This document shows positions 1 through 7,909 of a stretch of 64,000 nt of DNA, one piece after another. Within the stretch, counting starts at the first letter, position 1. Each line of letters starts with the position of its first letter. Below the pieces are notes generated by a model, which saw only the letters and a program-made list of their open reading frames with translations, was not told the DNA's origin and did not search any database. Both the position numbers and the translations under genes were made by a program. The DNA is from Clostridium tagluense (GTDB taxonomy: Bacteria > Bacillota > Clostridia > Clostridiales > Clostridiaceae). Location: NCBI RefSeq assembly GCF_003865095.1, contig NZ_BHYK01000021.1, positions 24,911 to 88,910 of the forward strand, read 5' to 3'.

Positions 1-1
1 A

Positions 2-940
2 ATACATAATAATTGCAGTTTACCATTGCAACTAATATTAAAACACTTGAAGAAAGATTTTAGACCAAATTCAACAACTATATCCTTTTACCTAGTCCCA
101 TTTATAAATTCAATAATAAGGCTTGAACATATAGAAGATATTATAGCAATCTTGACTTCAAATGATGAAAAATTCATGAAAGCTATGATTAAAAAATGTG
201 CCAAATTAAATGAAGAAAGAAAAGTAATTCAAGCAAAGATGTTAAAGGAAGTAGATAAAGATTTAGATACTTCTCACAAAGTAATATATGCAATAGCAAA
301 ATCAAAGGATGGTAATTCTACTTTGAATGGATTAGTGGCAAATAATATTATGAAAAAGTATCAAAAACCAACCTTTATATTAGGGGAATTAAGAGATAAA
401 AGTACCATTCATAAGGGTAGTGGTAGAAGTTTGGGAGATATTGATGTAAGAGTGTTAATGAATAAATCTAAGTTAGTGGTTAGTGCTGAGGGACATCAAG
501 GTGCTTTTGGGGTTGAAATTGAAGAAAGTAACCTAGATGCCTTAATGTTATATCTTGATGATGAACTTAAAGATGTAGTATGTGATACAAGCCTTCAAGT
601 TGAGATGGAATTGAAACAATCTGACATTACATGGGAATTCCTTAAAGATTTAGAGAAGATAAGTTTTATTGTAGGAGAAGGATTCAAAGAACCTTTATTC
701 TTATTAAAATGTATGTTTAAAACTGATGTAAAAGTAATGAAAATAGTTCATGTTAAATTAACGGCAGGGGAATTCGATTGCATGAAATTTAATATAGAGC
801 AGGATGAAGTAGATAAATTGTCAAATGCTTTTTGTTTTGATACTATAGGGAGTTTAGCAGTTAATTCTTTTTACAATTTTGGAACAAAAATAATGACTAA
901 ATCAAAGCAAATTTTAATGAGTGACATTCACATATATTAG
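2..940 (+). CDS. recJ: RecJ-like single-strand DNA exonuclease, C-terminal part (5' end outside window)
   Basis: The reading frame is open from base 2 without a stop, so the gene begins upstream and only the last 312 codons are seen. RecJ removes nucleotides 5' to 3' from single-stranded DNA in recombination and repair. The segment PFINSIIRLEHIED matches the RecJ core just after the DHH domain (usual form NAAGRL). The glycine-rich GSGRSLGD and EGHQGAFGVEI match the DHHA1 substrate-binding domain. The catalytic DHH motifs must lie upstream. It is followed after 20 bases by the DNA polymerase gene, so it belongs to the replication operon. The family assignment is fairly sure; activity cannot be judged without the N-terminus. 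Confidence 0.82.
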   Translation: MHNNCSLPLQLILKHLKKDFRPNSTTISFYLVPFINSIIRLEHIEDIIAILTSNDEKFMKAMIKKCAKLNEERKVIQAKMLKEVDKDLDTSHKVIYAIAKSKDGNSTLNGLVANNIMKKYQKPTFILGELRDKSTIHKGSGRSLGDIDVRVLMNKSKLVVSAEGHQGAFGVEIEESNLDALMLYLDDELKDVVCDTSLQVEMELKQSDITWEFLKDLEKISFIVGEGFKEPLFLLKCMFKTDVKVMKIVHVKLTAGEFDCMKFNIEQDEVDKLSNAFCFDTIGSLAVNSFYNFGTKIMTKSKQILMSDIHIY

Positions 941-960
941 ACACAAAGGAGATTGACAAT

Positions 961-3900
961 ATGGAAAAAATATATCAGAATTACCATAAACATACAAGCT
1001 ATTCCAATGTTTATACTAAAGATAGCCCCTTAGTTACAAATGATTATCTTGTCAAAATGAAGGAAATAGGTGGAAAACAAATATATAGTACAGTGGAGCA
1101 TGGCTTTCAATCTCCTTATTTTAGAGTTTATGATGAATTAGAGGAGTTTAACAGAGCAAATGAAACAGATATAAAATTTATATTTGGAGCAGAAGTCTAT
1201 TGGGTTAAGGATAGATTGAGTACAGATAGGTCAAATTGTCATATGGTCTTATTGGCAAGGAATGAAAAAGGTAGAAAAGCTTTAAATAAAGCCATATCAA
1301 TTGCTAATAAAACTGGATATTACTATAAACCAAGATTAGATTTAGAATTAATTCTAGGTTTACCTAAAGATGATGTATTTGTCACTACTGCCTGTTTAGC
1401 ATTTTGGAATAAGTATGAGGATATGAATGAGGTTGTATTGAAACTAAATGAACATTTTACTCATTTCTATTTAGAGGTTCAATCAAATCATACTGAAAGG
1501 CAAGTAGAAGTAAATAAAAATATTTTAGCCTTAAGCGTTATGTATAATATACCTTTAATAGCAGGAACAGATAGCCATGTAATTGATAATAGTCAACTTG
1601 CAGATAGAGATGATTTATTGAAAAGTTCGGGTATTGCATATCCCGAGGAAGATGGATGGTTTATGGATTTCCCTAGCTATGATACATTCTATAATAGGTT
1701 TGTAGAACAAGGGGTCTTATCAGAGGAACAAATAACTAAGGCTATAGATAATACAAATATAATACTTGATTTCGATGATATCATATTAAATAGAACAATG
1801 AAAATGCCTACTCTATATCCTAATCTTAATCAGACCGAAAAAGATAAAATATTTATCCAAACTATTTTTGAACTATGGGATAAAGAAAAAGAAAAGATAC
1901 CTCAAGAATTACATAAGCAGTATACTGATGAAATTGTCAAAGAAATGAATGAAATTTTAGGTTGTGCTATGTGTGACTATTTCCTGTTTAACAAGAAGGT
2001 TATTGAATTAGGTATTGAGAAATATGGAGGTGAATTAACTCAGAGTGGTAGAGGTAGTAATGTAGCCATGTATTTAAATAAGTTATTAGGATTTACAAAT
2101 ATAGATTGTATTTCCGCTCCAATAGATATGTATTCCGAACGTTTCTTAACTAAGGAAAGGGTATTAGAGTCTAAAACTCCCCCCGATGAAGATTATAATG
2201 TTACAGATAGGATTCCTTTCTTACTTGCCCAAAAGGAAATACTAGGAGATGATAGATGTTATGACTTAATATCATTCGGAAGATTACATTTGAAGTCTGC
2301 ATTTAAGATGTATGCTAGGGCAAATGATGTTGATGCTCAAGTTGCAAATGATGTTTCTAAGCAAATTGAGAAATATGAGAAAGCCGTTTTATATGCAGAA
2401 GATGATGAAAAAGATGATATTGATATGTATGACTACATCGACAAGGAAGAATTTGGACATATTATAGAAGGGTGTCAACGTTATTTAGGTATCGTGGATA
2501 ATAGAAAGTCTCACCCATGCTTTACTAAAAATGAATTAATTACAACAGATAAAGGATATAAAAAAATTAAGGCTATTGTATTAGGCGATAAGGTGCTAAC
2601 ACATAATAATAAATTTGAAAAAGTAATGAAACTAATGGATAGAGAATCTAATGATATATACAATCTAAAAGCTATGGGTTCTTTAGGAATAGAAGTCACA
2701 GGAAATCATCCTATGTTAGTTGGTAGAAGAATAAAACCTAAAAATAAAATGGATTTAAAAGTTGATTGGATTCCTGTCTCAGAATTAAAAAAACAAGATA
2801 TGATGGCAGTTGCAATTAATAATAATTCAATTATACCTTGTAATGATTTTGACTTACCTTTTGACAATAAAGATTTTTGGTGGATAATAGGAAGATTTAT
2901 TGGAGATGGATGGTATGAAGAATTTGCTAGATTAAGTGGTAAATGTGAAGGAGATATAGTTAAACGAACGATAATATGTTGTGGTAAAGGAAAGAATGAA
3001 TTAGAAGATATTAAATCAAAAATTGGTAACATGTTTGAATATAGGGTTCAAGAAGAAACTACTACATATAAAATAATTATAAAAGGGAAAGACATTCATG
3101 AATACGTTAAAACCTTTGGTAAATATGCATATGGCAAAAGATTTACAAATGATATTCTTGACTTGCCCATAGAATTGTTAAAAGTATTTTTAGAGGGATA
3201 CTTTAGTGCAGATGGACATTTGACTAAAAAGGGTTATCAATCATTAAAAACAGTAAGCAAAGAATTAGCATTAGGTGTAGTAGCTTGTGTAAATAAAGCT
3301 TATCATATGCCTTGTGGAATTACATACATAGCCCCTAAAGTAGAATACATAGAAGGTAGAAAAGTTAATTCTAAAGAAAAATATGATGTTAAATTTAAAT
3401 ATGTAGTATGTAAAAAAGACAGGGCTTTTTATAAAGATGGTTATATATGGTGTCCCTACTACAGTAAAGAAAAATTAGATAAGACTGATACTGTATATAA
3501 TATTGAAGTTGAAAATGACCATTCTTATACAGTTAATAATCTTGTTGTACATAATTGTGGTTCAATCGTGGCTAGTTGTGATATAGAGGAAGAAGTGGGT
3601 ATAGTCCTATGTAAATCCGAGACAACTAAGAAGGAAGTCTTAACTGCTCTGATAGAGAGTATTACAATAGATGCCTTTGGTTGGTTAAAAAACGATTTTC
3701 TTATAGTGGATAGTACAAGAATAATCAATTCAGTATATAGAAGAATTGGTATGCAACCAATAGAAATAAATGATTTATTAAAAATTATAAAAGATGACAA
3801 AAAGGTTTGGGATATATATGCAAATGGACATACTCAATGTATCAATCAATGTGAGAAAGAAAAAACAACTCAAAAAATGATGATATATAAAGCCCGAAAT

Positions 3901-5154
3901 ATCGTGGAATTAACTCAATTTATTGCAGGAATCAGACCATCATTTAAATCTTTATATTCATACTTTGAAAAAAGACAGAGATACCAATATAACATAAAAG
4001 CATTGGATACCTTATTACAAAATCAGTATTGTGATTCATCCTTCATATTATTTCAAGAAGATTTAATGAAGATACTGGCTTTTGCAGGATTCGCCATGAA
4101 AGATACATATAATATAATCAAAGCAATATCAAAGAAAAAGAAGAAGAAAATAGCAGATGTTAAACCTAAATTTATAGCTACCTTTGCTCAAAAAATCATT
4201 GAAACAGGGGATGCAGATAATGAGGAAGATGCTCTTATCCTTGCTCAAAAAGTATGGGGTATAGTGGAGGATTTTAGTTCATATGGGTTCAATTCTCCTC
4301 ATGGATTCTCTTATGCCATAGATAGTGTAACTCAAGCATGGCAGAAAGCTAATTATCCATATGAATTTTATGAAGTGGTATTACAACGCTTTACAGACAA
4401 AGGCGAGAAAACTAAAGTATCACTGATTAAAAAGGAAATGATACACTTTAATATTAATTTAAAACCTATGAAATTCAGAGATGATAACCGAGGATTCACG
4501 GCTTATAAAGAAAAAGGTTATATAACACAACCATTAAATAGCGTTAAAAATATGTCCAAAGATGCACCACAGATACTATATGATATGAAAGATATAGAAC
4601 TGGAAAGTTTCGTAGATTTATTATCCCATATGATGTGCAATACTAAGCTTAATAAGAAACATATTGAGATATTGATTAAGTTGGATTATTTTTCTGAATA
4701 TGGTGATATTAATTACCTATTAGGCATCTATACAAAGCATCAAGAATTATACAAAAAAACTTATGTAGAAAAAACAAAGATAAAACGTACCATAGAAATT
4801 AAAGAGTTTATAGAGACATTAACAAAACACACAACTTCTATAATTGATAGAATTAAATTTGAAATAGAATTGGTCGGGTATACAGATTTAAAAGATAGCT
4901 CTTTTGATGAAAAATTGGTCATGGTTACTAATTTAGAATTTAATCAGTATGGAACGCCTTTTGTTACACTATATAATATATCAGTAGGCTCAACTTTATA
5001 TATTAAGGTCAATAAAACGAATTATAATAAAAAACCTTTTGAGATAAATGACATGTTATACCTTGTTTTAATCAAAAATGATAAGAAATTTTGGATTAAA
5101 GATAGGGATGAATATGAGAATGTATTACATAATTATAGAATGGTGGTAGAATAG
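961..5154 (+). CDS. dnaE: DNA polymerase III alpha subunit (DnaE type) with an in-frame intein
   Basis: This is the replicative C-family DNA polymerase of the phage. The N-terminal PHP domain shows YHKHTSYS (residues 8-15), VEHG, GAEVY and GTDSHV. The polymerase core has the PDxDxD region at residues 408-413, here PDEDYN, and KNDFL with Asp912 after the intein. The precursor is 1397 aa; removing the intein (residues 520-865) leaves about 1051 aa, slightly short for DnaE. If the PDEDYN alignment holds, the second catalytic Asp of the pair is Asn413, which is unusual. The ATG follows AAGGAGATTGACAAT. It lies between recJ and an ERCC4 nuclease gene whose ATG follows within a base of its stop. 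Confidence 0.93.
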   Translation: MEKIYQNYHKHTSYSNVYTKDSPLVTNDYLVKMKEIGGKQIYSTVEHGFQSPYFRVYDELEEFNRANETDIKFIFGAEVYWVKDRLSTDRSNCHMVLLARNEKGRKALNKAISIANKTGYYYKPRLDLELILGLPKDDVFVTTACLAFWNKYEDMNEVVLKLNEHFTHFYLEVQSNHTERQVEVNKNILALSVMYNIPLIAGTDSHVIDNSQLADRDDLLKSSGIAYPEEDGWFMDFPSYDTFYNRFVEQGVLSEEQITKAIDNTNIILDFDDIILNRTMKMPTLYPNLNQTEKDKIFIQTIFELWDKEKEKIPQELHKQYTDEIVKEMNEILGCAMCDYFLFNKKVIELGIEKYGGELTQSGRGSNVAMYLNKLLGFTNIDCISAPIDMYSERFLTKERVLESKTPPDEDYNVTDRIPFLLAQKEILGDDRCYDLISFGRLHLKSAFKMYARANDVDAQVANDVSKQIEKYEKAVLYAEDDEKDDIDMYDYIDKEEFGHIIEGCQRYLGIVDNRKSHPCFTKNELITTDKGYKKIKAIVLGDKVLTHNNKFEKVMKLMDRESNDIYNLKAMGSLGIEVTGNHPMLVGRRIKPKNKMDLKVDWIPVSELKKQDMMAVAINNNSIIPCNDFDLPFDNKDFWWIIGRFIGDGWYEEFARLSGKCEGDIVKRTIICCGKGKNELEDIKSKIGNMFEYRVQEETTTYKIIIKGKDIHEYVKTFGKYAYGKRFTNDILDLPIELLKVFLEGYFSADGHLTKKGYQSLKTVSKELALGVVACVNKAYHMPCGITYIAPKVEYIEGRKVNSKEKYDVKFKYVVCKKDRAFYKDGYIWCPYYSKEKLDKTDTVYNIEVENDHSYTVNNLVVHNCGSIVASCDIEEEVGIVLCKSETTKKEVLTALIESITIDAFGWLKNDFLIVDSTRIINSVYRRIGMQPIEINDLLKIIKDDKKVWDIYANGHTQCINQCEKEKTTQKMMIYKARNIVELTQFIAGIRPSFKSLYSYFEKRQRYQYNIKALDTLLQNQYCDSSFILFQEDLMKILAFAGFAMKDTYNIIKAISKKKKKKIADVKPKFIATFAQKIIETGDADNEEDALILAQKVWGIVEDFSSYGFNSPHGFSYAIDSVTQAWQKANYPYEFYEVVLQRFTDKGEKTKVSLIKKEMIHFNINLKPMKFRDDNRGFTAYKEKGYITQPLNSVKNMSKDAPQILYDMKDIELESFVDLLSHMMCNTKLNKKHIEILIKLDYFSEYGDINYLLGIYTKHQELYKKTYVEKTKIKRTIEIKEFIETLTKHTTSIIDRIKFEIELVGYTDLKDSSFDEKLVMVTNLEFNQYGTPFVTLYNISVGSTLYIKVNKTNYNKKPFEINDMLYLVLIKNDKKFWIKDRDEYENVLHNYRMVVE
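2518..3555 (+). other. Intein with LAGLIDADG homing endonuclease inside dnaE
   Basis: The 346-residue insertion starts at Cys520 and ends with VVHN just before Cys866, the first C-extein residue, as protein splicing requires. The N-terminal splicing block begins CFTKNELITTDKGYKKI, and the TxxH block is VTGNHPML. Two LAGLIDADG-type motifs, WIIGRFIGDGW and LEGYFSADGHL, indicate a single-chain homing endonuclease. The C-terminal block reads NIEVENDHSYTVNNLVVHN. Joining the flanks restores SHP-CGSIVAS, which matches the conserved HxxGVV stretch of DnaE polymerases, so the intein sits in a core motif near the active site. All splice residues appear intact, so splicing is expected. Confidence 0.93.
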
Positions 5155-5712
5155 ATGAAATATACAGAGAAACAAATCAAGGAATTATTATCTACTATAA
5201 TTATGCTTGTAGATACTAGGGAGAAGGATACTTTTATCATGGAGTGTTTTGATAAGTATGATATAAAGTGGAAGAAGTATAAGCTATCATATGGAGATTA
5301 TTCAGTTATGCTACCACAGAACCTTAAGTTAGGTATTCTTGAAGATACCTATTTTGATTCAAAATTTGCTATAGAGCGGAAAAACAGTCTCAATGAACTG
5401 GGAGTAAATATAAGTACAAATAGAGATAGATTTAAAAGGGAATTTGAGAGGTGTAAGACCCAAGATGGTAAGATAATATTAATGATAGAGGAGAATACTT
5501 TTGGGGATATAGTGAAGCATAACTATAGTAATAGAATAGAACCAAGTTCTTTTCTAGCTTTATTACATTCTTTATCAATTGAATACAATATACCCTTCAT
5601 ATTTGTTGATAAGGATGTTTCTTTTGTATTCATATACCATACCTTCAAATATTACATGAGAAATGAATTAAAAAATAATAATAAAATAGAGATTGACAAA
5701 ACAAAAGAATAG
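5155..5712 (+). CDS. ERCC4-domain (XPF/Mus81-type) nuclease
   Basis: This 185-aa protein carries a stand-alone ERCC4 nuclease domain, the fold that cuts branched DNA in XPF and Mus81. It shows VDTREKD (residues 19-25), a YGDYS strand, and IERKNSLNEL followed by RDRFKREFERC, matching the GDxnERKxxxD metal-binding core. There is no helicase or C-terminal helix-hairpin-helix pair. Its ATG directly follows the stop of dnaE, so the two are probably co-translated, which supports a role in processing replication or recombination intermediates. An imperfect hairpin follows the gene. Confidence 0.85.
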   Translation: MKYTEKQIKELLSTIIMLVDTREKDTFIMECFDKYDIKWKKYKLSYGDYSVMLPQNLKLGILEDTYFDSKFAIERKNSLNELGVNISTNRDRFKREFERCKTQDGKIILMIEENTFGDIVKHNYSNRIEPSSFLALLHSLSIEYNIPFIFVDKDVSFVFIYHTFKYYMRNELKNNNKIEIDKTKE

Positions 5713-5721
5713 TTATATAAT

Positions 5722-5757
5722 AAAGCCATAAGAGTTGCGAAAAATTCTTGTGGCTTT
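5722..5757 (+). terminator. Hairpin after the replication genes
   Basis: A 12-bp stem (AAAGCCATAAGA pairing with TCTTGTGGCTTT, one G-U) closes a 12-nt loop just after the ERCC4 gene. The following T-run is weak (TTTCACATT), so it may be a weak terminator or an RNA-stabilising hairpin. Confidence 0.5.
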
Positions 5758-5765
5758 CACATTAA

Positions 5766-5779
5766 AAATAATTATAAAA
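5766..5779 (+). repeat. Intergenic AAATAATTATAAAA element
   Basis: One copy of an AT-rich element that recurs in the intergenic gaps of the + strand half. Here it directly precedes the ribosome binding site AAGGAG of the next gene, with no -35 box behind it. Confidence 0.55.
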
Positions 5780-5792
5780 GGAGATTTAAAGA

Positions 5793-6440
5793 ATGGAAGA
5801 AATAATTAAAATGTATTGTACCAAAACACATGGAGAATATATTAAAGGTATTAATTATAAATGTTTACATACACATTGGAAAAGCACCAGTGATGAATAC
5901 TATGAAATATATTATGGAGAGAATCGTTCTTTTGCAGAGTTAAATAGAGATTATTGCGACTTAAATTATTTTATAAAACTCGATTGTTATATAGAATTAG
6001 TTTTAACAGAACAAAAATACATATATAAATTATTATCTAAATTATTTAAAGTTAATATAAATAAGACTTATCAACGAACACAATTATTCATAATAGAATA
6101 TGCAGACAAAGATGTTAAAAAACTTATTGAGGAAAAAATATTAGCTCCTATTGAAGAAATTAAAGGGAATGACTTATTCTTTATGCATCAAGAAAAAATC
6201 TTATATATCATAGCCCAATTAAATAAAATAAATGATTTCACAGAATACATAGATATAAAAGATAGGATTGATAATTACAATGAAATAATAGGTAAAATAG
6301 CTAAAAATATTATAAAATTAGATAATGAAGGTAAACGCCAAAGTGATGAAATATCAAACGAAAGAATAAAAACATTTATAAAGAAGGAAGATGTTTTGTT
6401 GAATAAGTGGAGAAATAGCTTAGATAATATAGGTATGTAA
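5793..6440 (+). CDS. Hypothetical protein, 215 aa
   Basis: I do not recognise this protein. It is soluble-looking and rich in Tyr, Lys and Ile, with a cysteine- and histidine-containing N-terminus (residues 8-30: MYCTKTHGEY and KCLHTHW) and a mostly helical, charged C-terminal half. No catalytic motif is visible. The start is supported by AAAAGGAGATTTAAAGA 6 nt upstream. It lies between the replication operon and the CRISPR locus and ends with a ribosome binding site for a small membrane protein. Confidence 0.75.
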   Translation: MEEIIKMYCTKTHGEYIKGINYKCLHTHWKSTSDEYYEIYYGENRSFAELNRDYCDLNYFIKLDCYIELVLTEQKYIYKLLSKLFKVNINKTYQRTQLFIIEYADKDVKKLIEEKILAPIEEIKGNDLFFMHQEKILYIIAQLNKINDFTEYIDIKDRIDNYNEIIGKIAKNIIKLDNEGKRQSDEISNERIKTFIKKEDVLLNKWRNSLDNIGM

Positions 6441-6453
6441 GGAGTGTTAAAAA

Positions 6454-6825
6454 TTGAAAAATAAAAACTTTATAAAAATTTGGAGTATGGGTATAGTTAC
6501 CGTCATAGTCCTTGTAGGGATTAAATTCTCACTTGTCTATATGAATAATCTTGAACTAAAATATAATCCTCCCAAAAAAGTTGAAGTAAAGGTTGAGCCG
6601 AAAATTAAAACATTTAAACTATATGGGGTTAAACTAGTGGCGAAGAATAATAGTAATGGAAGATATACGGGTAATTTCTTATCATTTTATGATAAAGTAA
6701 GAGATAATGTTATTATATTGAAAATTAATAGCTATGAAGTTTGGAATATGTATTGTGTGGGTAATACAGTTGATGTTGAGTATAATGAAAACTCTTATAT
6801 CGAAAACATTAAGATAAAAGAATAA
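6454..6825 (+). CDS. Small single-pass membrane protein, 123 aa, TTG start
   Basis: The TTG start at 6454 is preceded by TAAGGAGTGTTAAAAA, a good ribosome binding site. Residues 9-30 form one hydrophobic segment (IWSMGIVTVIVLVGIKFSLVYM), then a Pro/Lys-rich linker and a roughly 70-residue beta-rich domain that would lie outside the membrane if the positive N-terminus stays inside. The family is not recognised. It is the last gene before the CRISPR promoter. Confidence 0.7.
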   Translation: MKNKNFIKIWSMGIVTVIVLVGIKFSLVYMNNLELKYNPPKKVEVKVEPKIKTFKLYGVKLVAKNNSNGRYTGNFLSFYDKVRDNVIILKINSYEVWNMYCVGNTVDVEYNENSYIENIKIKE

Positions 6826-6828
6826 AAA

Positions 6829-6873
6829 ATAATTATGAAATGACTTGATTTAATTGATTTAGTATGTTATTAT
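6829..6873 (+). promoter_or_regulatory. Promoter at the head of the CRISPR-Cas12f locus
   Basis: TTGATT (6845-6850), 17 bp, then TATTAT (6868-6873; an alternative TATAAT lies at 6871-6876). A copy of the recurrent element (ATAATTATGAAA, 6829-6840) sits 16 nt before the -35 box, as at other promoters in this window. It would transcribe tracrRNA A and array A, and possibly everything through cas12f. Confidence 0.6.
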
Positions 6874-6969
6874 AATAATAGAAGTTAGGAAGGAAGTGAG
6901 GGAACATGAGACTTTGAAATAAATTTTAAATAAAAATAGTATAAAAAATAATAATAAAATGGACTAATA

Positions 6970-7002
6970 GAGGATACTAAATTTATTTAACAATGTATCC
7001 TC
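6970..7002 (+). other. Perfect 8-bp hairpin upstream of tracrRNA A
   Basis: GAGGATAC (6970-6977) pairs with GTATCCTC (6995-7002) around a 17-nt AT-only loop. It lies between the locus promoter and the tracrRNA A scaffold and may be a 5' leader hairpin of that RNA. Confidence 0.45.
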
Positions 7003-7016
7003 AAATATAAAATAAA

Positions 7017-7202
7017 GGCTAACTTAATTAGCCTAAATTGAGAAAGTGACAAGTAAATCTTATTTCAAATAAGTTTTGTAATACTCTCAATAAGGTAACG
7101 GTGCGAAACAGAAGTATACATAGAAACATATACATATTCGCACACGTTGAAATTGTTAACACAAAGTCCGTTAGCACATTCATTATTCAGTATATTTGTA
7201 AC
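7017..7202 (+). ncRNA. tracrRNA A for Cas12f (candidate)
   Basis: The folded scaffold parallels published Cas12f tracrRNAs. There is a 5' hairpin (GGCTAA 7017-7022 with TTAGCC 7028-7033), then ATTGAG (7037-7042) pairing with CTCAAT (7086-7091) around an inner stem, then AAGGTAAC, then a GTGCGAA/TTCGCAC stem (7101-7107 with 7137-7143). The strings GAGAAAGTG and CTCAATAAGGTA closely recall GAGAAGTG and CTCGGTAAGGTA of the Acidibacillus Cas12f scaffold, from memory. The 3' end (7189-7202) contains TTGTAAC, the reverse complement of GTTACAA at the start of the array A repeat. Ends are approximate. Confidence 0.75.
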
Positions 7203-7268
7203 TAAGAAAGTAGATTCACATAATCATAGGTTGTGTACATTGATATTACTGTGTTTGATACATATGGA

Positions 7269-7357
7269 GTTACAATCTATATATGAGTATAAAATGTAAG
7301 GAGGTTCTAATATAGTAGAATTTCAAAAGCAGTCGTTACAATCTGTATATGAGTAGT
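7269..7357 (+). CRISPR. Mini CRISPR array A (two repeats)
   Basis: Two repeats, GTTACAATCTATATATGAGT at 7269 and the same with one substitution (CTG for CTA) at 7335, lie exactly 66 nt apart around a spacer of about 42 nt. The first seven bases are complementary to the 3' end of tracrRNA A. The first clear repeat starts 66 nt after the anti-repeat, one array period, so a decayed repeat may have lain between. A short GTTACA at 7375 may be a further remnant. One spacer-length unit is certain; a second after the last repeat is possible. Confidence 0.65.
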
Positions 7358-7504
7358 ATATTTAAGGTGATGGAGTTACAAAATTTAAGAACTTGCACCT
7401 CCATAACATAAATTTAAATATAAAAACTATGAATTTAATAAATAAACAATATAAATCAAATAATAAAGAAGGTGATAAGATATAAAAAATCAATATAAAA
7501 TAAA

Positions 7505-7698
7505 GGGCTATTCAGAGTCCTAAATTGAGTAGTAGCAACGTTGGAGGTTTAATACATATTAATTTATCAAATAAACTCTATAGACCGTTGAAAACCCTCA
7601 ATAAGCCTTCTAACCATTTCGGTTGGTAAAGCTTCTTACAAAAAGCAGTAGTTATGCGAGGTGTAAGGGAATATATATTTAAGGAATGGCTTAAAGTC
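7505..7698 (+). ncRNA. tracrRNA B for Cas12f (candidate)
   Basis: It has the same layout as tracrRNA A: a 5' hairpin (GGGCT 7505-7509 with AGTCC 7516-7520), CCTAAATTGAG, an outer stem ATTGAG (7524-7529) with CTCAAT (7597-7602), an inner CAACG/CGTTG stem (7536-7540 with 7586-7590), and a hairpin AACCATTTCGGTT. The 3' end holds a split anti-repeat: AATATATAT (7670-7678) complements ATATATATT of the array B repeat, and TTAAAGTC (7691-7698) complements GACTTAA with one bulge. The first repeat follows after a 9-nt loop. It shares AAATAAAGG at the 5' edge with tracrRNA A but is otherwise diverged. Confidence 0.72.
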
Positions 7699-7707
7699 AT
7701 AGATAAA

Positions 7708-7870
7708 GACTTAACATGATATATATTTGAAGTTAAGGGTCGAATTTGCATAGTCTTTTTATAGTTCAATAAGGAATTAACATGATATATATTTGAATCT
7801 ATGTAATATTAAACTATACATATAAAGCAAATATTGTTAGGACTTAACATGAATATATTTGAATCTGTAC
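7708..7870 (+). CRISPR. Mini CRISPR array B (three repeats)
   Basis: Three copies of a repeat close to GACTTAACATGATATATATT-TGAA start at 7708, 7774 and 7841, so the period is 66-67 nt. Copies 2 and 3 continue with TCTRTR; copy 1 diverges after TGAA, and copy 3 lacks two bases of the AT run. The two complete spacers are about 36-40 nt and unlike each other. The repeat differs from that of array A, but both have a GTTA/CTTA-ACA opening and a TATATAT core. The array ends about 40 nt before the Cas12f start codon. Confidence 0.75.
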
Positions 7871-7909
7871 AAATATTATTAATATAAGACATTAAAAGGA
7901 GCAAATAAA

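Noticed and set aside
2706..3032. Antisense ORF within the intein
   Set aside because: It mirrors the coding strand of a well-supported protein and has no ribosome binding site or known motif.
7375..7380. Third repeat of array A
   Set aside because: Only GTTACA matches and it lies 40 nt, not 66 nt, after the second repeat; treated as a remnant or chance.
6874..7500. Group I intron or riboswitch in the long non-coding stretch
   Set aside because: The hairpins and repeats fit tracrRNA plus arrays; no split coding sequence or conserved intron core (P, Q, R, S) was recognised.
7578..7769. Minus-strand ORF of 63 aa across tracrRNA B and array B
   Set aside because: It overlaps the RNA structures, has no convincing ribosome binding site, and its sequence is explained by them.
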